A DNA stretch of 64,000 bases, taken from Rhodomicrobium sp. R_RK_3. GTDB lineage: Bacteria; Pseudomonadota; Alphaproteobacteria; Rhizobiales; Rhodomicrobiaceae. Location of the stretch: contig NZ_MWLK01000038.1 in NCBI RefSeq assembly GCF_002198715.1, positions 30,032 to 94,031 of the forward strand, written 5' to 3'. The translations under genes and the position numbers were made by a program. Shown here one piece after another: positions 35,129-42,868 of this stretch. The stretch's first letter is position 1, and each line of letters begins with the position of its first letter. The notes below the pieces were generated by a model. It ran no database searches. It was not told the origin of the DNA and worked only from the letters and a program-made list of their open reading frames with translations.

Positions 35129-35977
35129 ATGCCGAATTTCCCGATCATCGACGCGCATGTCCACCTGTATGATCCCACCGCCATCCGCTTCTCCTGGATG
35201 GACGGCGAGCCGGCGCTTAACCGCCGTCACGGCCTGTCGGAATTCGCGGCGGCATCGGCCGGCGTGGATGTCGAGGGCATCGTCTTCGTCGAAGTCGCGG
35301 CCGATGACGGGCGGCATCTCGACGAGTCGCATTGGGTCGAACAGCATGCGGCCGGCGTGCCGCTGCTTCGGGGCATCGTCGGCGCGCTGCCGCTGGAGCT
35401 GGGCGCTCGCGCCGGCCCCGCGCTCGATGCCTTCGCCGCCTTGCCCCGGGCCCGCGGGGTGCGCCGCCTCATCCAGGACCGCCCGCCGGGCTGGGCGCTG
35501 GAGGCGGATTTCGTCGACGGCGTGCGGTCGCTTTCGCTCTACGACCTGCCGTTCGACATCTGCATCCGGGCCGGTCAGCTCGCCGAAGCCATCGAGCTTG
35601 TACGCCGCTGCCCCGACACCCGCTTCGTGCTCGACCATATCGGCAAGCCCGCAATCCGCGACGGACAGCACGAGCCCTGGCGCACTCAGCTCCGCGAACT
35701 TTCGCGCGCGGAAAACGTGGTCTGCAAGATCTCCGGCGTTGCCACCGAAGCGGACCCGCAGCGCTGGACCTACGACGACGTGGCCCCCTTCATCGCGCAC
35801 GCCATCGACAGCTTCGGCTTCGCGCGCGTGATGTTCGGCGGCGACTGGCCCGTCTCCGAAGCGGCCGTAACTTATCCCGCCTGGGTCGCCACCGTCGACC
35901 GCGTCACCAGCGGCGCGACGGATACCGAGCTGCGGCAGCTCTATCGAGATACGGCGATCGGGTTTTATCGGCTCTAA
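35129..35977 (+). CDS. Amidohydrolase 2 family lactonase (L-fuconolactonase-like, COG3618)
   Basis: 282-residue TIM-barrel hydrolase. Metal motifs are IDAHVHLYDP at the N-terminus, VLDHIGKPAIRDG mid-protein, and FGGDWPVSEAA near the end. This set matches the COG3618 group containing L-fucono-1,5-lactonase, L-rhamnono-lactonase and related sugar lactonases. It would open the lactone produced by the aldo-keto reductase of the divergent operon. It is 19 bp after the aminotransferase and is the last gene of the plus-strand operon. No aldonate dehydratase or keto-deoxy-acid aldolase follows, so later steps must lie elsewhere. Confidence 0.88.
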   Translation: MPNFPIIDAHVHLYDPTAIRFSWMDGEPALNRRHGLSEFAAASAGVDVEGIVFVEVAADDGRHLDESHWVEQHAAGVPLLRGIVGALPLELGARAGPALDAFAALPRARGVRRLIQDRPPGWALEADFVDGVRSLSLYDLPFDICIRAGQLAEAIELVRRCPDTRFVLDHIGKPAIRDGQHEPWRTQLRELSRAENVVCKISGVATEADPQRWTYDDVAPFIAHAIDSFGFARVMFGGDWPVSEAAVTYPAWVATVDRVTSGATDTELRQLYRDTAIGFYRL

Positions 35978-36070
35978 CTCAGCGGCCTGCGGAGCGCCTT
36001 TGGGGCCCATGTGCCCGGTCTGACCGAGATGGCGCGACCGTGGTCCTCCCAAAGGACGGACGGCTCGGTG

Positions 36071-36703
36071 TCAGGGCTTGATGAACCGATAGGCGAAGCG
36101 ATCGGTCTCGCCCTTGATCGAAGGATCGAACACTTTGACGGAGTGGGGATCGTTCTCGTTCGCCAGGACGGTGCTTTCCCCGTCCAGCATAAACCCTGCC
36201 TTTTCTACCTCCTCGCGAACCGCCGACGGCTCGATCCGGTGCAGCGAATTGGCCAGGCTTTCGCCCGCCCCAGCGGCAGCGACGTGGTCCACGATGACAT
36301 AAAACCCGCCGGGCTTGAGCCCTTCATAGACGGCCCGATTGAAGTCAGCGGCCGTCGCGCCCCTGGCCTGCATCAGCGCGGTGTGGAGATCGTGGTAGAA
36401 CAGGTGCAGCCACAGGACATCCGCGGGCTGCGTGACCTCCGGCATTGCGACGAGGTCCGCCGAGGCGGCTTCGACGTTCTCCCGGCCAGGCTCCTTCGCA
36501 AGCGTCCGCATGCGGCCGACCGGATCGGTCTTGAAGTGGGCGACTTCGGCCGGCACGAAGCTGAAGACCCGTCCTTGGGGCCCCACCACGTCGGAGAAGA
36601 GACGGGTCCAGTCGCCGTCGCCTGGGTAAACGTCGATGATGGTGGAGCCCGCATCTATGCGGGCAAACCGGATCAACTCGGATCGCTTGGATCGGTCATA
36701 CAT
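36071..36703 (-). CDS. Class I SAM-dependent methyltransferase (COG4798-like)
   Basis: 210 residues. The SAM motif is modified: GSTIIDVYPGDGDWTRLFSD, with GPQGRVFSFVPAEVAHFK next, and the later motif LWLHLFYHDLHTALM followed by LKPGGFYVIVDHVA matches the COG4798 group of predicted methyltransferases. Many members have a signal peptide; this one does not. ATG 36703 has GGAG about 8 nt upstream. It starts 11 bp after the LysR gene stop, so it is probably co-transcribed with it. Acceptor unknown. Confidence 0.82.
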   Translation of the reverse strand: MYDRSKRSELIRFARIDAGSTIIDVYPGDGDWTRLFSDVVGPQGRVFSFVPAEVAHFKTDPVGRMRTLAKEPGRENVEAASADLVAMPEVTQPADVLWLHLFYHDLHTALMQARGATAADFNRAVYEGLKPGGFYVIVDHVAAAGAGESLANSLHRIEPSAVREEVEKAGFMLDGESTVLANENDPHSVKVFDPSIKGETDRFAYRFIKP

Positions 36704-36714
36704 TGGGATCTCCG

Positions 36715-37668
36715 TTACGGTTGGGCATTCGACGAGAGCGCTGTCAGCGGCGGCGGCGCCGCGCGACACGCCGCGATAACGGAGTCGCGCAGCCAGCGAT
36801 GGGCCGGATCGGCATCCATGCGGGGATGCCATAAGGCCGATATCACGATCTCCGGGGTCCGGACGGGCAATTCGAAGCCGACAAGGTCATCGTTGAGCGG
36901 GTCGATCCCTATCAGGCCGCCGCCGAGACATGAACGTGGCACGAGCGCGACAAGATCCGAGTGGCGCGCAATGCGCAGGGCGTCGGGGAATCCGGGCACG
37001 ACGACCACGATATCCCGCTCGAGGCCGAGCGCCTTCAGAGCGTCATCAACCGGCCCGGTGACGCTCTCCTTGCGCGATGCCACGACATGCTTGCATGCCG
37101 CATAGCGTTCCGGGGTCACGGGGCCGGTCAGCAACGGATGCCCCGCCCGAACCGCACCGATGAAATTGTCGCGGAAGATGGACTGGGTGCGCACCTCCGG
37201 CGCGAACACACCGAGCACGCCAATCTCCAGATCGATCCGCCCTTCCCGGAGCGAATGCGCATCTTTGATGGGCTTGGGCACGAAACGCAGCCGGACCCGC
37301 GGCGCAGCTTGGGTGACGGCCGCCACTAAGGGGGCCGAGAACAATGCGACGAATCCCTCGCTGGCGCGAATGGTGAAGGTCCGCGCAAGCGAGCCAATAT
37401 CCACCTGGCCGGCCTGCGGACGAAGAACTGTTCGCACCTCACGGGTGAGCTCGTGAACCCGGCCGCGCAATTCGGCGGCCCTGGGGGTCGGCACGAGCCC
37501 GCGCCCGGCGCGCACGAGCAGCGGATCGCCTGTCGCGGATCGCAGCCGCGCCAGGGTCCGGCTCATGGCGGAAGAACTCAAGCCGAGGCGGCGGGCCGCC
37601 CCGGTCACGCTGCCTTCGCTCAGCAGCGCATCCAGCGCCAGAAGCAGGTTCAGGTCCACACTGTCCAT
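36715..37668 (-). CDS. LysR-family transcriptional regulator
   Basis: 317 residues, complete. The winged HTH spans residues 4-63 (DLNLLLALDALLSEGSVTGA, then RRLGLSSSAMSRTLARLR). The effector-binding domain begins near 90 (FTIRASEGFVALFSAPLV). It lies divergently from the SDR at 37800, the classical arrangement for its target. ATG 37668 is preferred over the in-frame TTG at 37674. Its inducer is unknown. Confidence 0.92.
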   Translation of the reverse strand: MDSVDLNLLLALDALLSEGSVTGAARRLGLSSSAMSRTLARLRSATGDPLLVRAGRGLVPTPRAAELRGRVHELTREVRTVLRPQAGQVDIGSLARTFTIRASEGFVALFSAPLVAAVTQAAPRVRLRFVPKPIKDAHSLREGRIDLEIGVLGVFAPEVRTQSIFRDNFIGAVRAGHPLLTGPVTPERYAACKHVVASRKESVTGPVDDALKALGLERDIVVVVPGFPDALRIARHSDLVALVPRSCLGGGLIGIDPLNDDLVGFELPVRTPEIVISALWHPRMDADPAHRWLRDSVIAACRAAPPPLTALSSNAQP

Positions 37669-37799
37669 GGCCAAACTTTAGGTTATCCGCGCTTGGCGAC
37701 ATAGCGTTTAGCGCAACCATATTGTGCATCCGCTGCGTCTGGCGCCAGTCGAAGGGAACAATCATTGTCGATTGCGACATCATTCGTGAAAGGCATCCC
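37669..37799. promoter_or_regulatory. LysR-SDR divergent promoter with candidate LysR box
   Basis: An imperfect inverted repeat at 37711-37726 (GCGCAA-CCAT-ATTGTGC, one mismatch in six-base arms) lies midway between the two starts, at a normal distance for a LysR box. Promoter boxes are not assigned. Confidence 0.4.
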
Positions 37800-38513
37800 A
37801 TGCACCCAACGACGCCACGCGGCACTGCCGGCCGGATCCTCCTCGTCGGCGCGTCACGCGGCCTTGGCCTCGCCATGGTCGAAGAATTCCTGAAGCGGGA
37901 CTGGGCCGTCGTCGGTACGGTACGCGGCGGCGCCAGAACCAGGCTGCACGACCTGGCGGACGCCCATGGGGGGCGTCTCGAGATCGCGTCCCTGGACATC
38001 ACCGAGCCGGATCAGATCGCGATGCTGCGCGACCGTCTATCTGGCCGCAGCTTCGAGATCTTGTTCGTGAACGCGGGTACCGCCAACCCCGATGACGAGA
38101 CCATCGCGGAGGTGCCGATTGAAGAGTTCGCGCGCGTGATGGTCACGAATGCGTTGAGCCCGATGCGGGTCGTGGAAGCGTTGCAGACCCTTGTTCCGGC
38201 GGACGGCCTGATTGGCGTCATGTCATCGGGCCAGGGCAGCGTCGCCAACAACGAGAAGGGCAGGCATGAGGTCTATCGCGCCAGCAAGGCAGCGCTGAAC
38301 CAGTGCATGCGGAGCTACGCCGCCCGTCACGCCGGAGAGCCGCGCGCGCTGGTGTTGATGGCTCCGGGCTGGATCCGTACCGCCCTCGGCGGTCCGAACG
38401 CGCCGGTCAGTGCCGAGGAGGCCATTCCGAAGGTCGTGGACGTGCTGCTCGCGCAGCGGGGCAAACCCGGTCTGCACTATCTCGATCGCGAGGGGCGCAC
38501 CGTTGCGTGGTAA
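37800..38513 (+). CDS. Short-chain dehydrogenase
   Basis: 237 residues, Rossmann fold, cofactor motif GASRGLG at 17-23, NAG at 91-93, catalytic S142 or S143, Y159 and K163 (VYRASKAALN). The residues after beta-2 (VVGTVRGG) are compatible with NADP. Members of this subgroup often carry the label C-factor or carbonyl reductase; the substrate is unknown. ATG 37800 has AAAGG upstream; the frame is open to 37722 without family similarity. Divergent from, and probably controlled by, the LysR at 36715. Confidence 0.88.
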   Translation: MHPTTPRGTAGRILLVGASRGLGLAMVEEFLKRDWAVVGTVRGGARTRLHDLADAHGGRLEIASLDITEPDQIAMLRDRLSGRSFEILFVNAGTANPDDETIAEVPIEEFARVMVTNALSPMRVVEALQTLVPADGLIGVMSSGQGSVANNEKGRHEVYRASKAALNQCMRSYAARHAGEPRALVLMAPGWIRTALGGPNAPVSAEEAIPKVVDVLLAQRGKPGLHYLDREGRTVAW

Positions 38514-38601
38514 ACGCCCGTCCGGGCCATCGATCCGTATCGCCGCCGTCAAGCGGAGGGCCATTTCGGTCGTAGCGGATCGCCAGCGGAGTGCCCTTGG
38601 A

Positions 38602-39765
38602 CTAACCAACGAACGGCTTTGCGACCGTGAAATTCTGCGGCAGGAGACGCCGGAGGTAAGCGACGCCTGTCGCCGAGAGCTTATTCTCGTCCGGCTGCAG
38701 GAAATTGTCTGGCATCAGCCGCGTCCTGCCGGCGACAGCGCCAAGCGGCACGGTTTTCATGATCGTCCTCTGCCCGTCGAACTGGAGCGCCACCGACGCG
38801 CTGCCCTCCGCGATCGCTTGCACGGCGAAGGCGCCGGCCTCGAAGGCCTCCTTCTGATCGACGGCTGAGATCGTGGCAATATTGCCGCGGGGCATAAAGC
38901 CGAACGTGTCCACCCGCACGCGCTTGCCCGGTACGCCTTCGGCCAGCATGTGCCCAAAAGCCGAGGCGAGACTGGTGCCCGACAGTTGCAGATTGCCATG
39001 CTCGTCGCGCTCGATCTTATCGGCCGGCACGAGGCTTTCCACCAGCGCGCGGCCGTCCGCCGTCGACACCCCCTCCGACACCGCAATGATGCAGCGCTTG
39101 TGGCGGTCCATCGTGCGTTTCACCTCGTCGATGAAGCGCGCGTGATCGAAGCTGCGCTCGGGCACATAGAGCAGGTGCGGTCCCGCATCCTCTTCGATCC
39201 TCCAGGCGGATGCGGCGGCGGTCAGGAAGCCGGCATGCCGGCCCATGACGATGCCGACATAGATGCCCGGCAGAGCCCGGAAATCGAGATCGACGGACAG
39301 GAAGGCGCCCGCCACGAACGTGCCCGCGGAAATGAATCCAGGCGTGTGGTCGTTCTCTTCAAGATCGTTGTCGATGGTCTTGGGCGCATGCACGAAGGTC
39401 ATCGCGCCGCCGGCGGCGTCTGCCAGGATCGCTTGCGTCCCCGCCGTGTCGTTGCCGCCGATATAGACGAAGGCGTCGGCGCCCACTGTTTGCAACCCTT
39501 TGAGGACCGCGTCGCAATAGGCCTGGTCGGGCTTGTCGCGGGTGGAGCCCAGCGCTGCGCTCGGCGTGCCGGCGATCGCCAGGAGCTGCGCTTCGGGAAT
39601 GGAGGTCAGGTCGACATAGCGGTTGTCGCGGATCCCGCGCACGCCATGCAAGCTTCCCAAAACGGTCATGCCGGCTTTGCGCGCCTCCAGTGCCGCCCCC
39701 GCCAGCGTCTGGTTTATCACGGCCGTCGGGCCGCCTCCCTGCGCAATTACGATGGTTTGGCGCAT
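38602..39765 (-). CDS. pfp: Pyrophosphate-dependent 6-phosphofructokinase
   Basis: 387 residues. Phosphofructokinase fold with IAQGGGPTAVINQTLAG at the N-terminus, the phosphoryl-donor motif GGNDT at 103-107 and the catalytic PKTIDNDL at 128-135, then MGRHAGFLTAA. ATP enzymes have GGDGS where PPi enzymes have GG(D/N)D, so PPi is the expected phosphoryl donor: PPi + fructose 6-phosphate = Pi + fructose 1,6-bisphosphate, reversible. ATG 39765 has GGAGG upstream; the eight-residue extension to 39789 is unlikely. Monocistronic. Confidence 0.92.
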   Translation of the reverse strand: MRQTIVIAQGGGPTAVINQTLAGAALEARKAGMTVLGSLHGVRGIRDNRYVDLTSIPEAQLLAIAGTPSAALGSTRDKPDQAYCDAVLKGLQTVGADAFVYIGGNDTAGTQAILADAAGGAMTFVHAPKTIDNDLEENDHTPGFISAGTFVAGAFLSVDLDFRALPGIYVGIVMGRHAGFLTAAASAWRIEEDAGPHLLYVPERSFDHARFIDEVKRTMDRHKRCIIAVSEGVSTADGRALVESLVPADKIERDEHGNLQLSGTSLASAFGHMLAEGVPGKRVRVDTFGFMPRGNIATISAVDQKEAFEAGAFAVQAIAEGSASVALQFDGQRTIMKTVPLGAVAGRTRLMPDNFLQPDENKLSATGVAYLRRLLPQNFTVAKPFVG

Positions 39766-40000
39766 TCCTCGCCTCCGTCCCTTCCGCAAATCCCGGTTTC
39801 AGCGGCCGTCATGTTGACGCTTGCGCAGCGACCCGTCGCGTAACGAACCCCGAAATTAAAATTGGAACCCAAGCGGGGCCGAGCGCGGCCGACCAAATGC
39901 GATAGGGCCATGCCGCGAATTAATCAGTGTGAGCACGGAAGCGAGACCGTTTTAGAGTCCCGAATAACATACCCAAAAACGATTGCTAGGCACAGCCATC

Positions 40001-40090
40001 TGGCGGAGAGAGAGGGATTCGAACCCTCGGTACGGTTTCCCGCACACACGCGTTCCAGGCGTGCGCCTTCAACCACTCGGCCACCTCTCC
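40001..40090 (-). tRNA. tRNA-Ser (anticodon GGA)
   Basis: Read on the minus strand it begins GGAGAGGTGGCCGAGTGG, contains the anticodon loop CTGGAAC (GGA, reading UCC/UCU) and a long class II variable arm (GTGCGGGAAACCGTAC), and has a T-arm GAGGGTTCGAATCCCTC. It ends in a discriminator G and an encoded CCA. The acceptor stem pairs over all seven positions with one G-T. It is isolated, with no sign of an integrated element at its 3' end. Confidence 0.97.
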
Positions 40091-40212
40091 AGTCGGGCGC
40101 ACTATAGCGCGCACTTTGCGCGGCGCAAGCGGATCGGACGCCATCCAAAGGGGATATTGCAGGAAAATCGCGGGGCTGCTAGCTAGGAGCCTGATCGCTG
40201 GGGGCGGTTGTG

Positions 40213-40524
40213 ATGATCCTGCGGCTGGCCGGATATTTGTTTCTTTGCATCGCGGTGGCGGCGCTCGCCTTCGACGGCACGCGCATGATCGCCGATCAAG
40301 GCCATTTCGCCTTTACCTCGCTCGAGCGGCATTGGCTGACGCTGAGCCCGGGCAGCTTTGCCGCCGCGAAGGCCGCGGTCGAACAGGTGAACAGCTATTT
40401 GTGGAGTCCGCTGATCATGGCGGTGCTGGTGCTGCCGGCCTGGATGGTGGCGGGCGGCATCGGGACGCTGCTCTATCTGGCGGGCTACCGGCCGCCCCGG
40501 CCCGATCTTCCCGACGCTATTTAG
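40213..40524 (+). CDS. Small membrane protein of unknown function
   Basis: 103 residues from ATG 40213 (GTG 40210 would add one). Two hydrophobic segments: [20 protein letters not shown] at the N-terminus and [20 protein letters not shown] near the C-terminus, separated by a periplasmic-looking loop with charged residues. The tail [12 protein letters not shown] is cytosolic and proline-rich. Family not recognised. It converges on the small secreted protein at 40576 across a shared terminator. Confidence 0.7.
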   Translation: MILRLAGYLFLCIAVAALAFDGTRMIADQGHFAFTSLERHWLTLSPGSFAAAKAAVEQVNSYLWSPLIMAVLVLPAWMVAGGIGTLLYLAGYRPPRPDLPDAI

Positions 40525-40530
40525 AGAGGG

Positions 40531-40561
40531 CACAGCCCCGGCAGAGGAGTCCGGGGCTGTG
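40531..40561. terminator. Strong hairpin between convergent small genes
   Basis: An 11-bp perfect stem (CACAGCCCCGG / CCGGGGCTGTG) with a 9-nt loop sits 6 bp after one stop and 14 bp after the other. No long T-tract follows on either strand, but the position between convergent stops fits a bidirectional terminator. Confidence 0.7.
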
Positions 40562-40575
40562 TCGGGGCAGGGCGA

Positions 40576-40734
40576 TTAATTGCCGTTGGCCTGCTGTTCG
40601 GCGAAGAAGGTCTTGGCGTCGGTGGCCGTGTAGTGATGGCTGTTGACGTGGTGGCGCGAGGCGGCGGAAGCGGCGGTCGTGGCGGCGCCGGCAATGGCCA
40701 GGGCGATCAGCGCGGAACGGATGAGATTGGTCAT
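40576..40734 (-). CDS. Small secreted protein, His-containing, 52 residues
   Basis: Begins [20 protein letters not shown] and continues AASAA, a complete Sec signal with a cleavage site near residue 24, leaving about 28 residues: [20 protein letters not shown] then EQQANGN. ATG 40734 has GGAG 6 nt upstream. The mature part has four histidines, suggesting metal binding, though this is inference. It resembles the 42-residue protein at 41074 in both the signal (IRS-LI) and the D-A-x-x-F-F-x-E core. Too short for most gene callers. Confidence 0.7.
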   Translation of the reverse strand: MTNLIRSALIALAIAGAATTAASAASRHHVNSHHYTATDAKTFFAEQQANGN

Positions 40735-41073
40735 GACGATCTCCATTGTTTTGATGCGGGGCGTTTATGCCCCGCTGCGATACAAATGAGGTCGGATCGG
40801 CGCCGGAAAAGGCCTCGTCGAGCAGCCGTGATCGGCATTGATGGCGGCGTGAATAACCCTTCCGGAACAGACGGTTGAACGCACAAATCCTGATATCTTG
40901 AATGCAAAACGACGGCCCTCGCTGCACAGTCGGCGCGATCAACATGCTGGACGTATAGCGGGCACAAAAAAGGCGGCGTGATCGCTCGCGCCGGCCGCAT
41001 CGGGCAAATTCGGGACGGCGCCTTCATGGGGCGCGTCCCTTTCTCGGGCGGCGCTTATGACGCCGCGCGAAGT
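40735..41073. other. 339-bp intergenic region between two small secreted-protein genes
   Basis: Holds the promoter of the 52-residue protein (right of 40734) and, on the left side of 41074, two consecutive hairpins: 41048-41066 (GCGGCG / CGCCGC) and 41012-41039 (GGGAC-GCGCC / GGCGC-GTCCC with one bulged G, loop TTCATGG). Together they look like the terminator of the 41074 gene. A short run GCACAAAAAAGG follows at about 40970. I see no further coding sequence. Confidence 0.5.
41012..41066 (-). terminator. Double hairpin downstream of small secreted-protein gene
   Basis: Two stem-loops start 8 bp after the stop at 41074: 41048-41066 with a 6-bp stem, and 41012-41039 with a 10-bp bulged stem. 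The loop of the second (TTCATGG) is shared with the terminator at 24611-24639. Confidence 0.6.
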
Positions 41074-41202
41074 TTAGGCGCCGACCTTATGCAGCTCGTC
41101 GAAGAACTGATCGGCATTCCAAGTCGATGGGCCGGCGGAGGCAGCCGAAACGCTGCCGAGAAGGACGGTCACAATCAGTACTGAACGAATGAACGTGCTC
41201 AT
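41074..41202 (-). CDS. Small secreted protein, 42 residues
   Basis: Begins MSTFIRSVLIVTVLLGSVSA then ASAGPST, a Sec signal with cleavage likely after ASA, leaving about 19-20 residues ending NADQFFDELHKVGA. The start region and FF-acidic core parallel the 52-residue protein at 40576. An in-frame extension to 41262 is open, but the signal peptide defines ATG 41202. Function unknown. Confidence 0.65.
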   Translation of the reverse strand: MSTFIRSVLIVTVLLGSVSAASAGPSTWNADQFFDELHKVGA

Positions 41203-41333
41203 GAAATGCATCTCCTTATTATCCGGCCGGCTCTTCACCTGACCTTGCGCAAGAAATAGCAAAGGTTTGGGCGTGCAAAAGAGCCCATCCCAAGGCCGTG
41301 ATGAAAGGTGATGCTTCGTGAAAGCGCCGCTCC

Positions 41334-42071
41334 TCAGCCCAGCAGCCGCGAGGCCTGGAACGCCACCGCCGCGACCATGGCCACCGCCAGCGCCCCCATC
41401 AGCGCGGTCCAGCGGAAACGCTCGGCCTTGCGCAGCACCTCCAGCCGTTCCGGGGCCAGTTGCGGCGCGTCCCAGCCGGGCTCGTCCTGGATCAGGGCGC
41501 GCAGGCCCGAATTGCCCTCGACGATGCCCTTGTGCACCAGCGGCACGCCGGCCCGGCGGGCGATCTGCTCGGCGATGGTGTGGAACGGCATGGACGGGTC
41601 CTCCGGATTTTCGCGGACATAGCCGAGCGTCAGGCGCTTGCCGTCCTTGCGCACCAGGCAGGCCGATTGCACGATCACCGGCAGCACCAGATAGCGGTAG
41701 ATCTCGCCGCGCGTCTCGACGGAGGCGAGGTCCTTATAGGGCACCTCGCATTCGGTATAGGGGAAGAAGGGCGTCGGCCCGCGCCAGTTCGGCAGCACCA
41801 TGACGGCCTTGTCGGGTCCGAGATGCACTTCGGAATGGGAGGCGGCGAACAGGAAAATGCCGGCATAGAGCAGCATGACGCTGCCGGTGACGAACATGAA
41901 CAGGAAGATGGCGCTATCGCCCTGCAGATTATGGGTGGCGAGCCAGAGCGCCCCGGCCAGCGCGTTGACCATGAACAGCATGATCAGGAAGAAGGTGACG
42001 CTGAGGATGGTCTGCAGGCCGCGGCTCGGCCGGTACAGGGTGGGTTCGCTGTCGAGCTGCGCATCAGCCAT
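41334..42071 (-). CDS. Membrane protein of unknown function
   Basis: 245 residues. Two N-terminal membrane helices (LQTILSVTFFLIMLFMVNAL and SAIFLFMFVTGSVMLLYAGI) precede a cytosolic domain of about 130 residues (FFPYTECEVPYKDLASVETR, LVRKDGKRLTLGYVRENPED). A C-terminal helix near RWTALMGALAVAMVAAVAF anchors the tail. The central part has the look of a PH-like/bPH2 membrane-associated domain, but I would not assign it firmly. ATG 42071 has GGAG 8 nt upstream. Monocistronic. Confidence 0.75.
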   Translation of the reverse strand: MADAQLDSEPTLYRPSRGLQTILSVTFFLIMLFMVNALAGALWLATHNLQGDSAIFLFMFVTGSVMLLYAGIFLFAASHSEVHLGPDKAVMVLPNWRGPTPFFPYTECEVPYKDLASVETRGEIYRYLVLPVIVQSACLVRKDGKRLTLGYVRENPEDPSMPFHTIAEQIARRAGVPLVHKGIVEGNSGLRALIQDEPGWDAPQLAPERLEVLRKAERFRWTALMGALAVAMVAAVAFQASRLLG

Positions 42072-42336
42072 CGTCTCTCTCCCTCTCGAGGCGGCATCTT
42101 GCCGCTGCCAAAGCCAGGGGAAGGTAAACCGACGCCATAAACCGTCAAGTTCAAAAGCGGGCCCCGCCATGAAGCGCGCGCTCCGGCAGCCGCGCCTGGC
42201 CCGTCATACGTAGCCAACCCGGGATGACGGGCAAATCCGGCGGTATTTAACTCCGCATGTGAGGATGAATTTTACGTCCGTGTGAGAGGGTGAACAGACC
42301 TCGCCCAGCCCAGCATTTGCGGAGAGAAAACGCGCC

Positions 42337-42789
42337 ATGACCCATGCACTGAATTTGACCCTCCCCATCAAGCAGGATGCGGAAACGCAAGCGGCGCTCG
42401 CGCATCTGAAGGAGATCTTCGCGGCTCAGGTTCAGCCTGCCATCGCCGCCGCGCTGAAACAATCGCGCATCGTGCATTTCGCCCGGGTGGTCGTCATCGA
42501 CGACAAATACATCCAGGTCATCACCGAATATGAAGGCTCCCACGAGGAGTACACCGAATTCTTCCGCCGCGCGCTGACGCCGGTCTTCGCCGCGATCTTC
42601 GCACTCGCCGACGGCGTGCCGGATGTGGACGACCCCAACGCGTTCTGGGCGTTCGCCAGGGACCACAATCTGCGCTCGCTGGGCGAGACCACATCCGGCT
42701 CGACGTCATTCGACGGCAAGCCCGCCGGCTGGCTGTTCTCGGCCTATGACGGCAGGACTGTCGAGACCATGCTCGAGGCCATCGACTAG
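42337..42789 (+). CDS. Conserved protein of unknown function preceding a DyP-type peroxidase
   Basis: 150 residues, soluble, no signal. Mixed alpha/beta pattern with IVHFARVVVIDDKYIQVITE and YEGSHEEYTEFFRR as the most conserved-looking parts. It ends 79 bp before the peroxidase start and has the same orientation, so a two-gene unit is likely. I recall similar sequences being associated with peroxidases of this type, but this is memory rather than a search. ATG 42337 lies behind GCGGAGAGAAAACGCGCC. Confidence 0.75.
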   Translation: MTHALNLTLPIKQDAETQAALAHLKEIFAAQVQPAIAAALKQSRIVHFARVVVIDDKYIQVITEYEGSHEEYTEFFRRALTPVFAAIFALADGVPDVDDPNAFWAFARDHNLRSLGETTSGSTSFDGKPAGWLFSAYDGRTVETMLEAID

Positions 42790-42868
42790 CCCGGCACGTC
42801 CGTCGCCGCTCCCCGCGCCGCGCGGCCTTCGGCTGGCGCCGGCCGACCATGTCCATCGAGGTGACCCC

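Noticed and set aside
26238..35977. Simple assignment of the cluster to the L-fucose oxidative pathway
   Set aside because: Fuconate dehydratase, keto-deoxy-fuconate hydrolase/aldolase and a fucose permease are all missing, while a polyamine-type importer and a DegT enzyme are present.
40001..40090. A phage or island attachment site at the tRNA-Ser 3' end
   Set aside because: No integrase gene and no direct repeat of the tRNA 3' end were seen within the flanking sequence.
42199..42232. A 9-bp inverted repeat (GCCCGTCAT / ATGACGGGC) as terminator
   Set aside because: No T-tract follows and it lies in a divergent gap where no transcript is expected to end; could be chance in GC-rich DNA.
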